Shown: positions 10,604 to 19,297, counted from the stretch's first letter. The stretch is 44,625 nucleotides of DNA from Chloroflexota bacterium (GCA_021372475.1 JAJFUJ010000078.1:1-44625), one strand, 5' to 3'. The notes: a model not told the origin generated them from the letters alone. Translations and numbers: made by a program.

Positions 10604-10625
10604 TCAGGGGAAAGCAAGCCCCTGA
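10604..10625. repeat. Inverted repeat in the leader of the SIMPL-domain gene
   Basis: TCAGGGG and CCCCTGA form a perfect 7-bp inverted repeat around an 8-nt spacer, in the 124-bp gap between two divergent genes and 27 bp before the SIMPL-domain start. No T-run follows, so it is more likely an operator or a 5' UTR hairpin than a terminator. Confidence 0.5.
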
Positions 10626-10651
10626 TACACCGTGTCTATATAGAGGAGGTT

Positions 10652-11437
10652 ATGATGCATACGCAAGCAAAATGGATGAGGATCGTGTTAGGTATCTCGC
10701 TGGCGCTGATTGTAGTGCTGGCGATCGGCTGCAGCCCAGCTACAACGGGCAGCAGCACCCTGGCAGCGGGGACTACCTTGAAGGTGGTCGATGACGGCAC
10801 CGACAATGTGCGTAAGATAATCGTCAACGGCACCGGCCAGGCCTACGGCACGCCAGATGTGGCCTATATCGTCCTGGGAGTCAGCTCAGTCGATAGCGAT
10901 GCAGCCAAGGCAGTTGCCGATAATACCGCCGCGATGAACGCGGTAATCGAGGCCGTCAAAGCTGCTGCGGTCGAAGAGAAGGATATCCAGACCGTCTCAT
11001 ACAATATGTGGGTGGAGCAGGTTACCGATAAGGATGGCATCCCAACCGGTGAGAGCCGCTTACATATCGACAACCAGGTTAAAATAACGCTGCGCGAGCC
11101 TAAGCAGGCAGGCGACCTGATCAGCTCTGCCTTACGAGCCGGCGCTAATACCGTCAGCAGCATCTCGTTCGCCGTATTGGATACGACCGAGCTGCAGAAG
11201 CAAGCGCGCGACGCGGCCGTCGCTCAGGCTAAAGCGCGCGCCGAGCAACTGGCTACCGGCTTTGGCGCCACACTGGGCACCGTCCGCACAGTGAATGAAT
11301 ACACATCGTCTCCTATGGTATATGAAACTGCCAAATCCGCGGCCTACGGGATTGGGGGAGGCGACGCCAGCGTAAGCGTGCAATCCGGCCAGTTTGTCGT
11401 AACAGTTGATATTCAGGTCGAATACCTGATCGAATAG
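10652..11437 (+). CDS. SIMPL-domain (DUF541) lipoprotein
   Basis: A 261-residue exported lipoprotein: positively charged start, hydrophobic stretch (IVLGISLALIVVLAI) and a lipobox cysteine in AIGCSP. The rest matches the SIMPL/DUF541 domain, beginning IIVNGTGQAYGTPDVAYIVLGV and containing the typical alternation of long strands and an alanine-rich helix (DAAVAQAKARAEQLA). Homologues such as BP26/OMP28 form oligomeric channels or ring structures; the role is poorly defined. GAGGAGG precedes the ATG pair (10652 and 10655). It is monocistronic, with a strong terminator directly downstream. Confidence 0.9.
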   Translation: MMHTQAKWMRIVLGISLALIVVLAIGCSPATTGSSTLAAGTTLKVVDDGTDNVRKIIVNGTGQAYGTPDVAYIVLGVSSVDSDAAKAVADNTAAMNAVIEAVKAAAVEEKDIQTVSYNMWVEQVTDKDGIPTGESRLHIDNQVKITLREPKQAGDLISSALRAGANTVSSISFAVLDTTELQKQARDAAVAQAKARAEQLATGFGATLGTVRTVNEYTSSPMVYETAKSAAYGIGGGDASVSVQSGQFVVTVDIQVEYLIE

Positions 11438-11457
11438 AATAGGCGCAGTACACCAAA

Positions 11458-11490
11458 GCGGGCAGGATTCACTCTCCTGCCCGCATTTTT
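11458..11490 (+). terminator. Rho-independent terminator after the SIMPL-domain gene
   Basis: A 10-bp perfect stem, GCGGGCAGGA at 11458-11467 with TCCTGCCCGC at 11475-11484, closes a 7-nt loop and is followed by ATTTTT. It separates the lipoprotein gene from the rex operon. Confidence 0.93.
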
Positions 11491-11493
11491 GTT

Positions 11494-11538
11494 TTGCGCC
11501 GTATACCGGATTGTGCTATACTTTGTGTTAAAAGTAAC
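11494..11538 (+). promoter_or_regulatory. Putative rex-operon promoter with overlapping inverted repeat
   Basis: A -10 TATACT (11517-11522) lies 17 bp from a weak -35 TTGCGC (11494-11499). Directly downstream, around the expected transcription start, is GTTA-N4-TAAC (11527-11538). Two TTGTG half-sites begin at 11511 and 11523; TTGTG is the usual outer half of Rex operators. The fit to a full Rex palindrome is imperfect, so autoregulation is plausible but not shown. Confidence 0.45.
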
Positions 11539-11558
11539 GAAGTTAGCGAGGAGCGCCA

Positions 11559-12263
11559 ATGCCAGTGAATGTCGGAATCCCGCAGCCCAGCCTGCGCCGC
11601 CTACCGATTTACTATCGGCAGCTTGAAGCGGCGTTGGAAGCCGGGGACGCGTACGTATCCTCAGACGAGCTAGGAAAAGCTGCCAATGTGCCAGGAGCCC
11701 AAGTACGCAAGGACTTGAGCTACCTAGCAGAGGAAGGGCGCCCAGGCGTCGGTTACAACGCTAAAAAACTAGCTGGGCATCTCGAGGAATTCCTCGGCTT
11801 GGTAAACGACAAGGAAGCCATGCTGGTCGGGGTTGGCAATCTGGGGCGTGCACTGATCTCTTATCCCGGTTTTGAGCGTTATGGGCTGCAAATTGTGGCT
11901 CTTTTTGACCAGGACCCCGCTAAGCTCGGGCTCAACATCGCCGGCCGCAAGGTGCTGCCGATGAACAAGCTGGAGGACCTGGCGCGCCGCCTGCACATTC
12001 AAATGGGCATCATCACCGTGCCAGCGGATGCAGCTCAGGCTGTCGCTGACCACATGCTCGCTGGGGGGATCACGGTCATCTGGAACTTTGCTCCTTGCAC
12101 GTTATCCCTGCCCGACAATATTCTCGTCAAGAATGAGGACCTAGCTGCAGAACTGGCAACCCTATCGCACCATATCGCGCATCGCCATGAAGAGCATACC
12201 AAGGAAACCCTAGAAGCAGTTTCTCTCAGGGGAGACGGCTCTACACAAGTCCGCGAGGAGTAA
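11559..12263 (+). CDS. rex: Redox-sensing transcriptional repressor Rex
   Basis: A 234-residue protein with both Rex parts. The N-terminal winged helix has the family stretch PGAQVRKDLSYLAEEGRPGVGY around residues 45-68. The Rossmann domain begins AMLVGVGNLGRAL (GxGxxG near 88-100). Rex binds NADH or NAD+ and releases DNA when NADH is high, usually controlling fermentation, hydrogenase and formate enzymes. The final residues contain the SD (GAGGAG) of the next gene, whose ATG is 6 bp after the rex stop. This links the regulator with the formate dehydrogenase operon, its likely target. Confidence 0.96.
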   Translation: MPVNVGIPQPSLRRLPIYYRQLEAALEAGDAYVSSDELGKAANVPGAQVRKDLSYLAEEGRPGVGYNAKKLAGHLEEFLGLVNDKEAMLVGVGNLGRALISYPGFERYGLQIVALFDQDPAKLGLNIAGRKVLPMNKLEDLARRLHIQMGIITVPADAAQAVADHMLAGGITVIWNFAPCTLSLPDNILVKNEDLAAELATLSHHIAHRHEEHTKETLEAVSLRGDGSTQVREE

Positions 12264-12269
12264 TTCGCT

Positions 12270-14231
12270 ATGACTGAGACCATTTTGGGCATCTGGGATA
12301 ACCAGGTGATTTGCACTCCCCGGCCGGAAGACGAAGCCTCAGGCATCACCAAGCTGGCAGAGCTGCGTGAATACGCGCCAGGCAACCCGGTTTATGCGGT
12401 GATGGGCTGGGATGGGTATTTTATCTACGACCAGGCGCACGTCGATGTAGTGGATATGGCGCGCGCTTATATGGAAGTGGTTCAGGGCGAATCGTGCGGC
12501 AAATGTGTACCCTGTCGAATGGGCACACGCGTGGCTGCCGACCTGCTGACCCGTATTGCCGAAGGCCGCGGCGCTCAGGAGGACCTGGATTCGCTGCGCA
12601 AGGTAGCCGATGTCGTTAGTCAGGGATCATTGTGCGAGCTTGGGCATTCTGCCCTGTGCGCGGTTATCGACCTGCTCAATCAGCATCCGGATGAATTTCA
12701 ACGCACCGTAACGGAAGGTATCCGCCATCCGCGCGGCACATACCATACCAAGGTAACTGCGCCGTGTGTGGAAGCCTGCCCGGAACGGCTCGATATCCCG
12801 CGCTACATCGAGATGATCAAGGCTGGACATTACCCTGAATCGCTCGAAGTCATCGAGGAGAAAAATCCGCTCGCGGCAGTGTGCGGGCGCGTGTGCGTGC
12901 GCTTTTGCGAGTTTGCCTGCCGGCGTGGCAAGCTGGACGATCCTATCAGCATCAAGCACCTCAAACGCTTCGTCTCCGATGTGCGTCTGGACGCTGCCGT
13001 GAAGATTATGCCTGATAAAGTGCACGTCGTGCCCGATGCGCCGCTGGTAGCCGTCATCGGGGCAGGGCCGGCCGGGGTAACGGCCGCCTATCACTTGCTG
13101 CGCAAGGGTTATCCGGTTGAGATTTTTGAAGCCAGCGGTGCTGCAGGGGGCATGGCCGTGTGGGGCATCCCCGATTACCGTCTGCCACGCGATGTTGTCA
13201 GGAGCGAAGTTGAGATCATCACATCGATGGGAGCCATAATCCATTATAATCAGCGCCTGGGGCGCGATTTCAGCATCGCCGACCTCAAGGCGCGCGGGTT
13301 CAAGGCGGTGTTTGTGGCCATCGGCGCCCAGTTGGGCACAGGTCTGCGCATCCCCGGCGAGGAGCCGGCGCCCGAAGGATATTTGCCTGGCATCGAATTC
13401 CTGCACAAGGTCAATGCCGGCGAGGCCGTGAAGGCCGGCGATTCGGCCGTCATAGTGGGCGGCGGCAACGTCGCCATGGATTGCTGCCGCAGCGCGCTGC
13501 GCTTGGGCATCAGGCAGGTGCACCTGGTTTACCGCCGCGGCCGCGAGGAAATGCCCGCCGATAAACTCGAAGTGCACGACGCGGAAGAGGAAGGAATTAT
13601 CTTTCATATGCAGTGCAACCCAACGCGTTTGATTACCGAGAACGGTAAACTGACGGGCGTCGAGTGCGTACGCATGATCCTGGGGGAGCCTGACGCTACA
13701 GGACGACGTCGGCCGGTGCCGCAGGAGGGCTCCGAGTTCATCATCCCCTGTGATATGCTCTTCCCGGCGATCGGGCAGCGCATCGATACAAGCTGCCTGG
13801 CGGATGACGGCGCAAGTCTGGACGTCACCAAGCACGGCACTGTTGCAGCGGATGACGATACGTTGCTGACCAGCGAAGAAGGCGTTTTCGCCGGCGGTGA
13901 CTGCGTCTCCGGCCCGGCTACATTAATTCAGGCGATGGCTGCCGGTTTGCGGGCAAGCAACTCTATCGATCAGTATCTCAAGCAGGGCTACGTCAGTCTC
14001 TCGGATGATGAGCGTATGAGCCGAGTTTACCGTGCAGTGATGGCCGTCGATGAGGACTCGGTGCAGCGCCTGGGAGGCGCTGCTCGCAAAGAAGTGACCC
14101 TCCGTCCGGTTAAGGAGCGTGTGGATGACTTTGATGAAGTGGAGCAGGGCCTATCACCTGAGGATGCACTGCTGGAGGCGGACCGCTGCTTGCGCTGTTA
14201 CCGCATCCTGCTGGTAGCAACGGACAAATAA
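12270..14231 (+). CDS. NuoF C-terminal domain fused to GltD-like NAD(P)H:FAD oxidoreductase (formate dehydrogenase diaphorase subunit)
   Basis: A 653-residue mosaic. Residues about 70-140 match only the C-terminal 4Fe-4S domain of NuoF/HydB (SCGKCVPCRMGT, Cys76/79/82, with Cys122). The FMN- and NADH-binding part of NuoF is absent. Residues 160-240 are the cysteine-rich GltD N-terminus (Cys166, 170, 205, 209, 213, 217). From 260 on it is a GltD/NfnB-type two-dinucleotide flavoprotein: FAD site GAGPAG at 264-269, a second Rossmann VGGGNVAMD near 397, and GVFAGGDCVSGP at the end. It probably passes electrons between NAD(P)H and the formate dehydrogenase encoded downstream. Whether it uses NADH or NADPH, or also ferredoxin, cannot be read directly. 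Confidence 0.9.
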   Translation: MTETILGIWDNQVICTPRPEDEASGITKLAELREYAPGNPVYAVMGWDGYFIYDQAHVDVVDMARAYMEVVQGESCGKCVPCRMGTRVAADLLTRIAEGRGAQEDLDSLRKVADVVSQGSLCELGHSALCAVIDLLNQHPDEFQRTVTEGIRHPRGTYHTKVTAPCVEACPERLDIPRYIEMIKAGHYPESLEVIEEKNPLAAVCGRVCVRFCEFACRRGKLDDPISIKHLKRFVSDVRLDAAVKIMPDKVHVVPDAPLVAVIGAGPAGVTAAYHLLRKGYPVEIFEASGAAGGMAVWGIPDYRLPRDVVRSEVEIITSMGAIIHYNQRLGRDFSIADLKARGFKAVFVAIGAQLGTGLRIPGEEPAPEGYLPGIEFLHKVNAGEAVKAGDSAVIVGGGNVAMDCCRSALRLGIRQVHLVYRRGREEMPADKLEVHDAEEEGIIFHMQCNPTRLITENGKLTGVECVRMILGEPDATGRRRPVPQEGSEFIIPCDMLFPAIGQRIDTSCLADDGASLDVTKHGTVAADDDTLLTSEEGVFAGGDCVSGPATLIQAMAAGLRASNSIDQYLKQGYVSLSDDERMSRVYRAVMAVDEDSVQRLGGAARKEVTLRPVKERVDDFDEVEQGLSPEDALLEADRCLRCYRILLVATDK

Positions 14232-14238
14232 AAACTAC

Positions 14239-14260
14239 CATACCGGCATAAAGCGGTATG
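14239..14260. repeat. Intercistronic hairpin before the formate dehydrogenase gene
   Basis: CATACCG and CGGTATG form a perfect 7-bp stem around an 8-nt loop in the short gap between the flavoprotein and formate dehydrogenase genes. No T-run follows. It may stabilise or process the mRNA. Confidence 0.5.
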
Positions 14261-14262
14261 TA

Positions 14263-17112
14263 ATGGAGTCACGCAATATGGTAACACTACGCACGAAGGA
14301 ACTGCGGCGCATTCATCTTACACTGGACGGCAAACCAGTACTGGCGCGCAGCGGCCAAACCATCCTCGATGTTGCACGTGAGAACGACGTATATATCCCC
14401 ACATTGTGCTACAGCGACAAGCTGCGCCCGCTTGGCACCTGCCGGATGTGTCTGGTTGAAATCGAGGGGACTGCCATGCCGGTGACATCATGCACGACGC
14501 CGGTGAGTGAAGGGATGGTCGTGCACACCGACACCGCCAACCTGGACAACTTGCGCCGCGAGAACCTGAAACTGATACTAACCCGTCATCCTTATAATTG
14601 CCCGAGCTGCGATATCAACGGTGCGTGCGAGTTGCAGGACTTGGTGTATCGCTATGATATCAGCCACCAGGATATGCATGCCTACCAGATCAAACCTGCC
14701 GATTTCGGCGAGACGCCATGGGCAACGCCGCTCATAACCTATCATCCACGGCGCTGCATCCTGTGCGGGCGCTGCGTTTCAGCCTGCACCGAGATTGCCG
14801 AGGTGGGCGTGCTGGCTTACAAGGGGCGCGGTTCCGACACGATTATCGCCAGCACAGAGCCGAACGAGTTCGGGCGCGAGTGCATCTCATGCGGCGAGTG
14901 CCTGGCGAGCTGCCCCGTCGATGCGCTGGTAGAGGCCAACGGCCAGCCCAAAGGCAAAGCCTGGGAGACTAAAAAGGTCAAGACCATCTGCACCTACTGC
15001 GGCACCGGTTGCGAGCTGATATTGAACGTATCGGGCAACAAGGTGACCCATGTCTCACCTTCGAGGGGGGGCGTCAACCAGGGCGCGCTCTGCGCCAAAG
15101 GGCGCTTTGGCTACGATTTCATCAATCACAAAGACCGCCTGCGCAGCCCGATGATCAGGCGTGATGGGTACTGGGAAGAGGTAAACTGGGATGTGGCGCT
15201 GGACTATGTGGCCGATAAATTCGCGGCCATCAAGCAGCGTGAAGGCGCTGACGCACTCGCTGGATTGAGCTCGGCCAGGTGCACCAATGAAGAGAACTAC
15301 CTCTTTCAAAAGTTATTTAGGGGGGTATTAGGCACAAACAATGTTGACCATTGTGCTCGGCTTTGACACAGCGTCACGGTGGCCGGTCTGGCCGCCTCGT
15401 TTGGCTCAGGCGCGATGACAAATACCATTGCCGAGATCGAGAATACGGATGTTATCCTGGTGACAGGCTCAAACACGACCGAAGGACACCCTATCATCGG
15501 CCGCAGGATCAAGCGCGCGGTGGAGCGGCGCAACGCCAAGCTCATCGTAATCGATCCGCGCAAGATCGAGCTGGTCAAGTTCGCACATATCTGGCTGCGC
15601 CCCCTGCCGGGCACCGAGGTCGCCTGGATCAACGGTATGATTCACGTTATCCTCAATGAGGGATTGTGGGCCAAGGATTATGTGGCCAAGCGCACCGAAG
15701 GGTTCGAGGAGCTGTGCGAAGCGGTGGCCAGCTACACGCCAGAGAGGGTAGAGGCCATCAGCGGCATTCCGGCGCAGGAGCTTACGCGCGCCGCCAGGTT
15801 GTACGCTGAAGCGCCCAAGGCGATGATCCTGTACGCGATGGGCATCACTCAGCACTCCAGCGGCACCGATAATGTCAAGGCGCTGGCTAACCTGGCGATG
15901 CTGTGCGGCAAGGTGGGTATCGAGGGCGGCGGGCTGAATCCGCTGCGCGGCCAGAACAATGTGCAGGGCGCCTGCGATATGGGGGCGCTGCCTAATACGC
16001 TGCCCGGCTACCAGAAGGTGACCGATGAGAATGTGCTGGCATCCTTTCAACAGGCCTGGGGCACCGGTGTGCGCCTCTCGAACCGCGTAGGCATGGCGAG
16101 TACGGATATGACCAAGGCCATCCTGCAGGGCACGCTGCGCGGCTTGTATATTATGGGAGAGAACCCGGTCATGTCGGACGCGAACGCGTCCGAGGCGCGC
16201 AAGGCATTCGAGGATATCGAGTTCCTTGTGGTGCAGGATATCTTTTTGAGCGAGACGGCGCAATTGGCGGATGTGGTGCTGCCGGCTGCCTCTTTTGCGG
16301 AAAAGGACGGTACTTTTACCAACACCGAGCGGCGTGTGCAGCGCGTGCGCAAGGCTATTGAACCGCCCGGACAAGCGCGGGCCGATTGGGAGATCCTGGC
16401 TGATCTGGCGCAACGCCTGGCTATGCGCTTGCAGGTAAATATGCCGGCAGCGGCCGGCACTGGGCAATCGTTTGGGAGCTGGAGCTATCACGATGCTGAA
16501 GCTATTTTTAACGAAGCCGCACGCCTGGCGCCCGCTTATGCTGGCATCAGCTATGAACGTCTGGAGCAAGGCGGCATCCAGTGGCCGTGCCCAAGCAAAT
16601 ACCATCCTGGGACGCCGATCCTGCACAGCCAGCGTTTTGCGCGCGGGTTGGGCAAGTTTTTTGGCCTCGAGTGGAACCCACCAGCCGAGATGCCGGACGA
16701 GGAGTATCCCTTCTATCTCAGCACAGGGCGCATCCGCTACCACTACCATACCGGCACGATGACGCGCCGCAGCAAAGGGCTTAACCGCATCGCCCCTGAA
16801 GGGCGTATCGAGATCAATCCGCAGGATGCACAGCCCCTGGGCATCGTTACCGGCGAACGTGTGCGGGTTATTTCGCGACGCGGTTCGGTGGAAGCGCGCG
16901 TGCGCTTGACGGAACGCTCTGCGCCTGGTATGGTGTTCGGGACATTTCACTTTAGCGAGACGCCAATTAACCAGCTCACCAATGATGCACTTGACCCGGT
17001 GGCCAAGATACCGGAGCTCAAAGTGTGTGCGGTGCGGGTTGAAAAGATTAAGCGCGCTGAATTGGCTGCGCTGCAGCCAGCGATTGCGGAAATGGGAGTT
17101 GATGCATGTTGA
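14263..17112 (+). CDS. fdhA: Selenocysteine-containing formate dehydrogenase, molybdopterin catalytic subunit (in-frame TGA at 15364-15366)
   Basis: One gene read through an in-frame TGA; both sides are in the same frame and the join reads CARL-U-HSVTVAGL, the known Sec/Cys site of formate dehydrogenases. From the likelier ATG at 14278 (SD GGAG 8 bp upstream) it has 944 residues with Sec363. Order: NuoG-like [2Fe-2S] domain (LCYSDKLRPLGTCRMCLVE), His-Cys cluster (HPYNCPSCDINGACELQ), two 4Fe-4S clusters (CILCGRCVSAC, CISCGECLASC), then the 4Fe-4S and bis-MGD domains of the FdhF family (ICTYCGTGCELI onward). It interconverts formate and CO2. No Tat signal is visible, so it is cytoplasmic. The real stop is also a TGA (17110-17112). 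Gene callers would split it at 15366. Confidence 0.95.
15364..15396 (+). promoter_or_regulatory. Bacterial SECIS element (UGA plus hairpin) in the formate dehydrogenase mRNA
   Basis: The TGA at 15364-15366 is followed after 18 nt by the loop GGTCT (15385-15389) on a 7-bp stem, GGTGGCC (15378-15384) with GGCCGCC (15390-15396), containing one G-U pair. The loop sequence and spacing match what I recall of the E. coli fdhF SECIS, where GGUCU is recognised by SelB. Confidence 0.92.
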
Positions 17113-17360
17113 CGATTACGATTTGTGTTGGCAGCTCGTGCCACGTGCGTGGTTCCGATGAAGTGGCCGAGACTTTCGATAAGCTAATACAAAAGGAGAA
17201 TCTGGCCGATAAAGTCGAGATGGTGGGCGCTTTTTGCATGGATGCTTGCTCGATGGGCGTCTCAGTCCGGGTTGGCGATAAAATCTTCCGGGGGATTCGT
17301 CCCGAGGATGCTGAAACCTTTTTCTACAAAGAGATCAAGTCGTTGGTCGCCGCAAACTAG
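17106..17360 (+). CDS. Thioredoxin-like [2Fe-2S] ferredoxin (NuoE C-terminal type)
   Basis: An 84-residue protein with the four cysteines of thioredoxin-like ferredoxins, Cys7/Cys12 (CVGSSC) and Cys44/Cys48 (CMDAC), matching the C-terminal half of NuoE/HoxE subunits. The N-terminal helical part of a full NuoE (about 160 residues) is missing. Its ATG overlaps the end of the formate dehydrogenase gene by 7 bp, so translation is coupled. It probably serves as the small electron-carrier subunit of the complex with the two upstream proteins. Confidence 0.88.
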   Translation: MLTITICVGSSCHVRGSDEVAETFDKLIQKENLADKVEMVGAFCMDACSMGVSVRVGDKIFRGIRPEDAETFFYKEIKSLVAAN

Positions 17361-17717
17361 CGTGCCCGCTTGCGGTTTTGGGCTGCCCCCTGATAAAAAG
17401 TGGCTTGGTCAGGCAGGACGCGCAACGGAAGTCAAATCACCCCACGGTGAACAGTGATCTGCAAAAACTGGGTTCTTTCAGCAATTATCCTCTAAGGAGG
17501 CGATACGCGGGCAGTTTGCGATTTCAATATGTATCATGTGTGGCTGGCAACAAGCTGGCCGCCAGATCACTACGAATTCAGTATCAGTGTCGGCTCAGGC
17601 GTCTAGTGCGTGCCAGGGGTTGTCTGGCGCGACCTAGATGTGAAACATTAAGCTATATACGGACATATCAAAAACAGGGAGCGAAACTGCAAGACTGCCT
17701 GGCCAAGTGAGGCAAAA
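17361..17717. other. 357-bp intergenic region without a recognisable gene
   Basis: Between the redox operon and the CPBP protease genes. No clear terminator follows the ferredoxin gene; the only local structures are short 4-5 bp stems such as CTGGC/GCCAG. I checked for tRNA, SRP RNA and RNase P signatures and saw none. Base composition is slightly lower in GC than the flanks. A promoter for the downstream gene is expected here, but no convincing -35/-10 pair was found. Confidence 0.6.
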
Positions 17718-19289
17718 ATGGCTGAAACGGCTCCAAACGTTGTAAAACGTAACCTGACCATCCGCGGCGCAAATGTCGTGCTATTGGTCGCTTTGGTACT
17801 ATTTGTTACCCTTGGTCTATACCTGCAGGATATTTCGCTTATGTGGGGTACGGTTGGCACCGAATTCCTGGCTATCCTGCTGCCGGTGCTGGTGTATCTG
17901 CTCATTGCACGTCTGCCCTTGCGTGAAACCCTGCGCTTGCGCTGGCCGGGTTGGAAGGCGCTGCTATTTACAGGCATCCTGGGGGTCGGCCTGATGCTGC
18001 TGGCGGCCAGTTGGAGTACGCTCGTCAGCCAGTGGCTAAAATACGACCTGCCGGTTCCGCCCGAGTTCTACCCCAGCAATACTGGGGAAGCGCTGCTGTT
18101 TATGGCGTCGCTGGCCATCGTCGCGCCACTGTGCGAGGAAACGCTGTTCCGCGGCCTGCTGCAGCACGCTCACGAGCGCAATGGCGCCCTCAAGGCAATT
18201 GTCCTCACCGCGGTGATATTTTCGGGGTTTCATCTGAGCCTACTGCGTTTTGTTGTCCTGCTGCCGGTGGCGCTTGTACTGGGTTATGTGGCCTGGCGCA
18301 GCCGGTCGCTGGTGGTCTCGTTTACCTTGCACGCCGTATATAACGGCCTTTCGGGCATCCTGTCGCTGGTCGGCACCTTTCGGCCAGATCTCACGCTGGG
18401 GGAGGAATCCGCCAGTGTGCTGACTCCCTTCCTGCTGGCCGCGGCTTTGATGGCGCTCGGCCTGTGGGGATTGATACGGGCTTCAGGCCCCAAACCCGCT
18501 GCATTGGAACGCGATACCAAGCCTTTCTTCAAACGCAGTTGGCCGCTAATCCCGGTTGCGTTGGTGGTGGTTATTGCACTGGCAGCCGAGTTGTTCGTAG
18601 GCACACAACCGCAGCTCCTGGCGACCGACCAACTCACGCTGGCGGGTAAACCCGCCGAGGGGAGCTGGTCCTATGCGGTTTATGATGGACAGGGGCAAGT
18701 TATCGGGCAGGCGCAAACCCAGGTCAGCCAGCAGCAGAGCGGCTGGCAAATCGCCTCAACCCAGGCAATAACCGCGACAGCAGCTACGGGAGCAGGCGTT
18801 CTGCCGCTCGATCTCGATAGCATGCTTGGCTGGCACGACGATACATTTTACGTTCAAGAAGGCGAATTGAGCTTATCCACACCCTCAAGAACAGATACCT
18901 ATTATTTGCATAGCACCGATGGCAACTTGAGGATGACCGAAAACGATACCTCCGATGGAATCACTACGACTATCGTGTCTGCAGGTACATTCATCCCGGG
19001 CGAATGGCCCTGGCGTTTGACCGCCTTGGAGTTCAGCGAATTGGCTGCCTGGCGCGTTGACCTGGTGACGCTGCAGGCCGACGGCAGCACGGTAATTTCT
19101 GCTGACAGCGCGACAGAACGGCCCATTTTGCAGGTGCAGGGCGCCGAACCTCTTGCTGTGCCGGCCGGGAATTACATCGCCTGGAAAGTCACCCTGGGAG
19201 ACCAAACGGCCTGGTATGATGCAGACGCCCCGCATACGCTGCTGCGCTATGACGACGGCACGCACAGCCTGCGCCTTGCCAAACCATGA
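17718..19289 (+). CDS. CPBP-family intramembrane metalloprotease with a DUF3108-like C-terminal ectodomain
   Basis: A 523-residue membrane protein. About seven or eight hydrophobic segments fill residues 18-295. Motif 1 EETLFR lies near 140, motif 2 FSGFHLS follows, and a third His is in LHAVYNG; together these are the zinc site of CAAX-protease/bacteriocin-processing (CPBP, Abi) enzymes. After the last membrane segment a soluble domain of about 220 residues ends in PAGNYIAWKVTLGDQTAWYD and LLRYDDG, resembling DUF3108 or lipoprotein-like sandwich domains. That extension is unusual for the family, which is normally 200-300 residues. A second CPBP gene follows after 8 bp. The substrate is unknown. 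Confidence 0.85.
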   Translation: MAETAPNVVKRNLTIRGANVVLLVALVLFVTLGLYLQDISLMWGTVGTEFLAILLPVLVYLLIARLPLRETLRLRWPGWKALLFTGILGVGLMLLAASWSTLVSQWLKYDLPVPPEFYPSNTGEALLFMASLAIVAPLCEETLFRGLLQHAHERNGALKAIVLTAVIFSGFHLSLLRFVVLLPVALVLGYVAWRSRSLVVSFTLHAVYNGLSGILSLVGTFRPDLTLGEESASVLTPFLLAAALMALGLWGLIRASGPKPAALERDTKPFFKRSWPLIPVALVVVIALAAELFVGTQPQLLATDQLTLAGKPAEGSWSYAVYDGQGQVIGQAQTQVSQQQSGWQIASTQAITATAATGAGVLPLDLDSMLGWHDDTFYVQEGELSLSTPSRTDTYYLHSTDGNLRMTENDTSDGITTTIVSAGTFIPGEWPWRLTALEFSELAAWRVDLVTLQADGSTVISADSATERPILQVQGAEPLAVPAGNYIAWKVTLGDQTAWYDADAPHTLLRYDDGTHSLRLAKP

Positions 19290-19297
19290 GCCGATAG

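Noticed and set aside
12627-13835. Long antisense open frame (402 codons) opposite the flavoprotein
   Set aside because: It is a mirror of the GC-rich real gene, with a His/Ala/Arg-rich composition and no domain.
15469-16950. Long antisense open frame (493 codons) opposite the formate dehydrogenase
   Set aside because: Same reason: a shadow of strong codon bias on the coding strand, without motifs or SD.
15379-17112. Separate gene for a molybdopterin oxidoreductase starting with GTG after the TGA
   Set aside because: It is the second part of the selenocysteine formate dehydrogenase. The frame matches, the catalytic motif spans the TGA, and no SD precedes the GTG.
17361-17717. A structured RNA gene (tRNA-Sec, SRP RNA, RNase P) in the gap after the selenoprotein operon
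   Set aside because: No matching conserved core or cloverleaf could be found by eye; only short stems occur.
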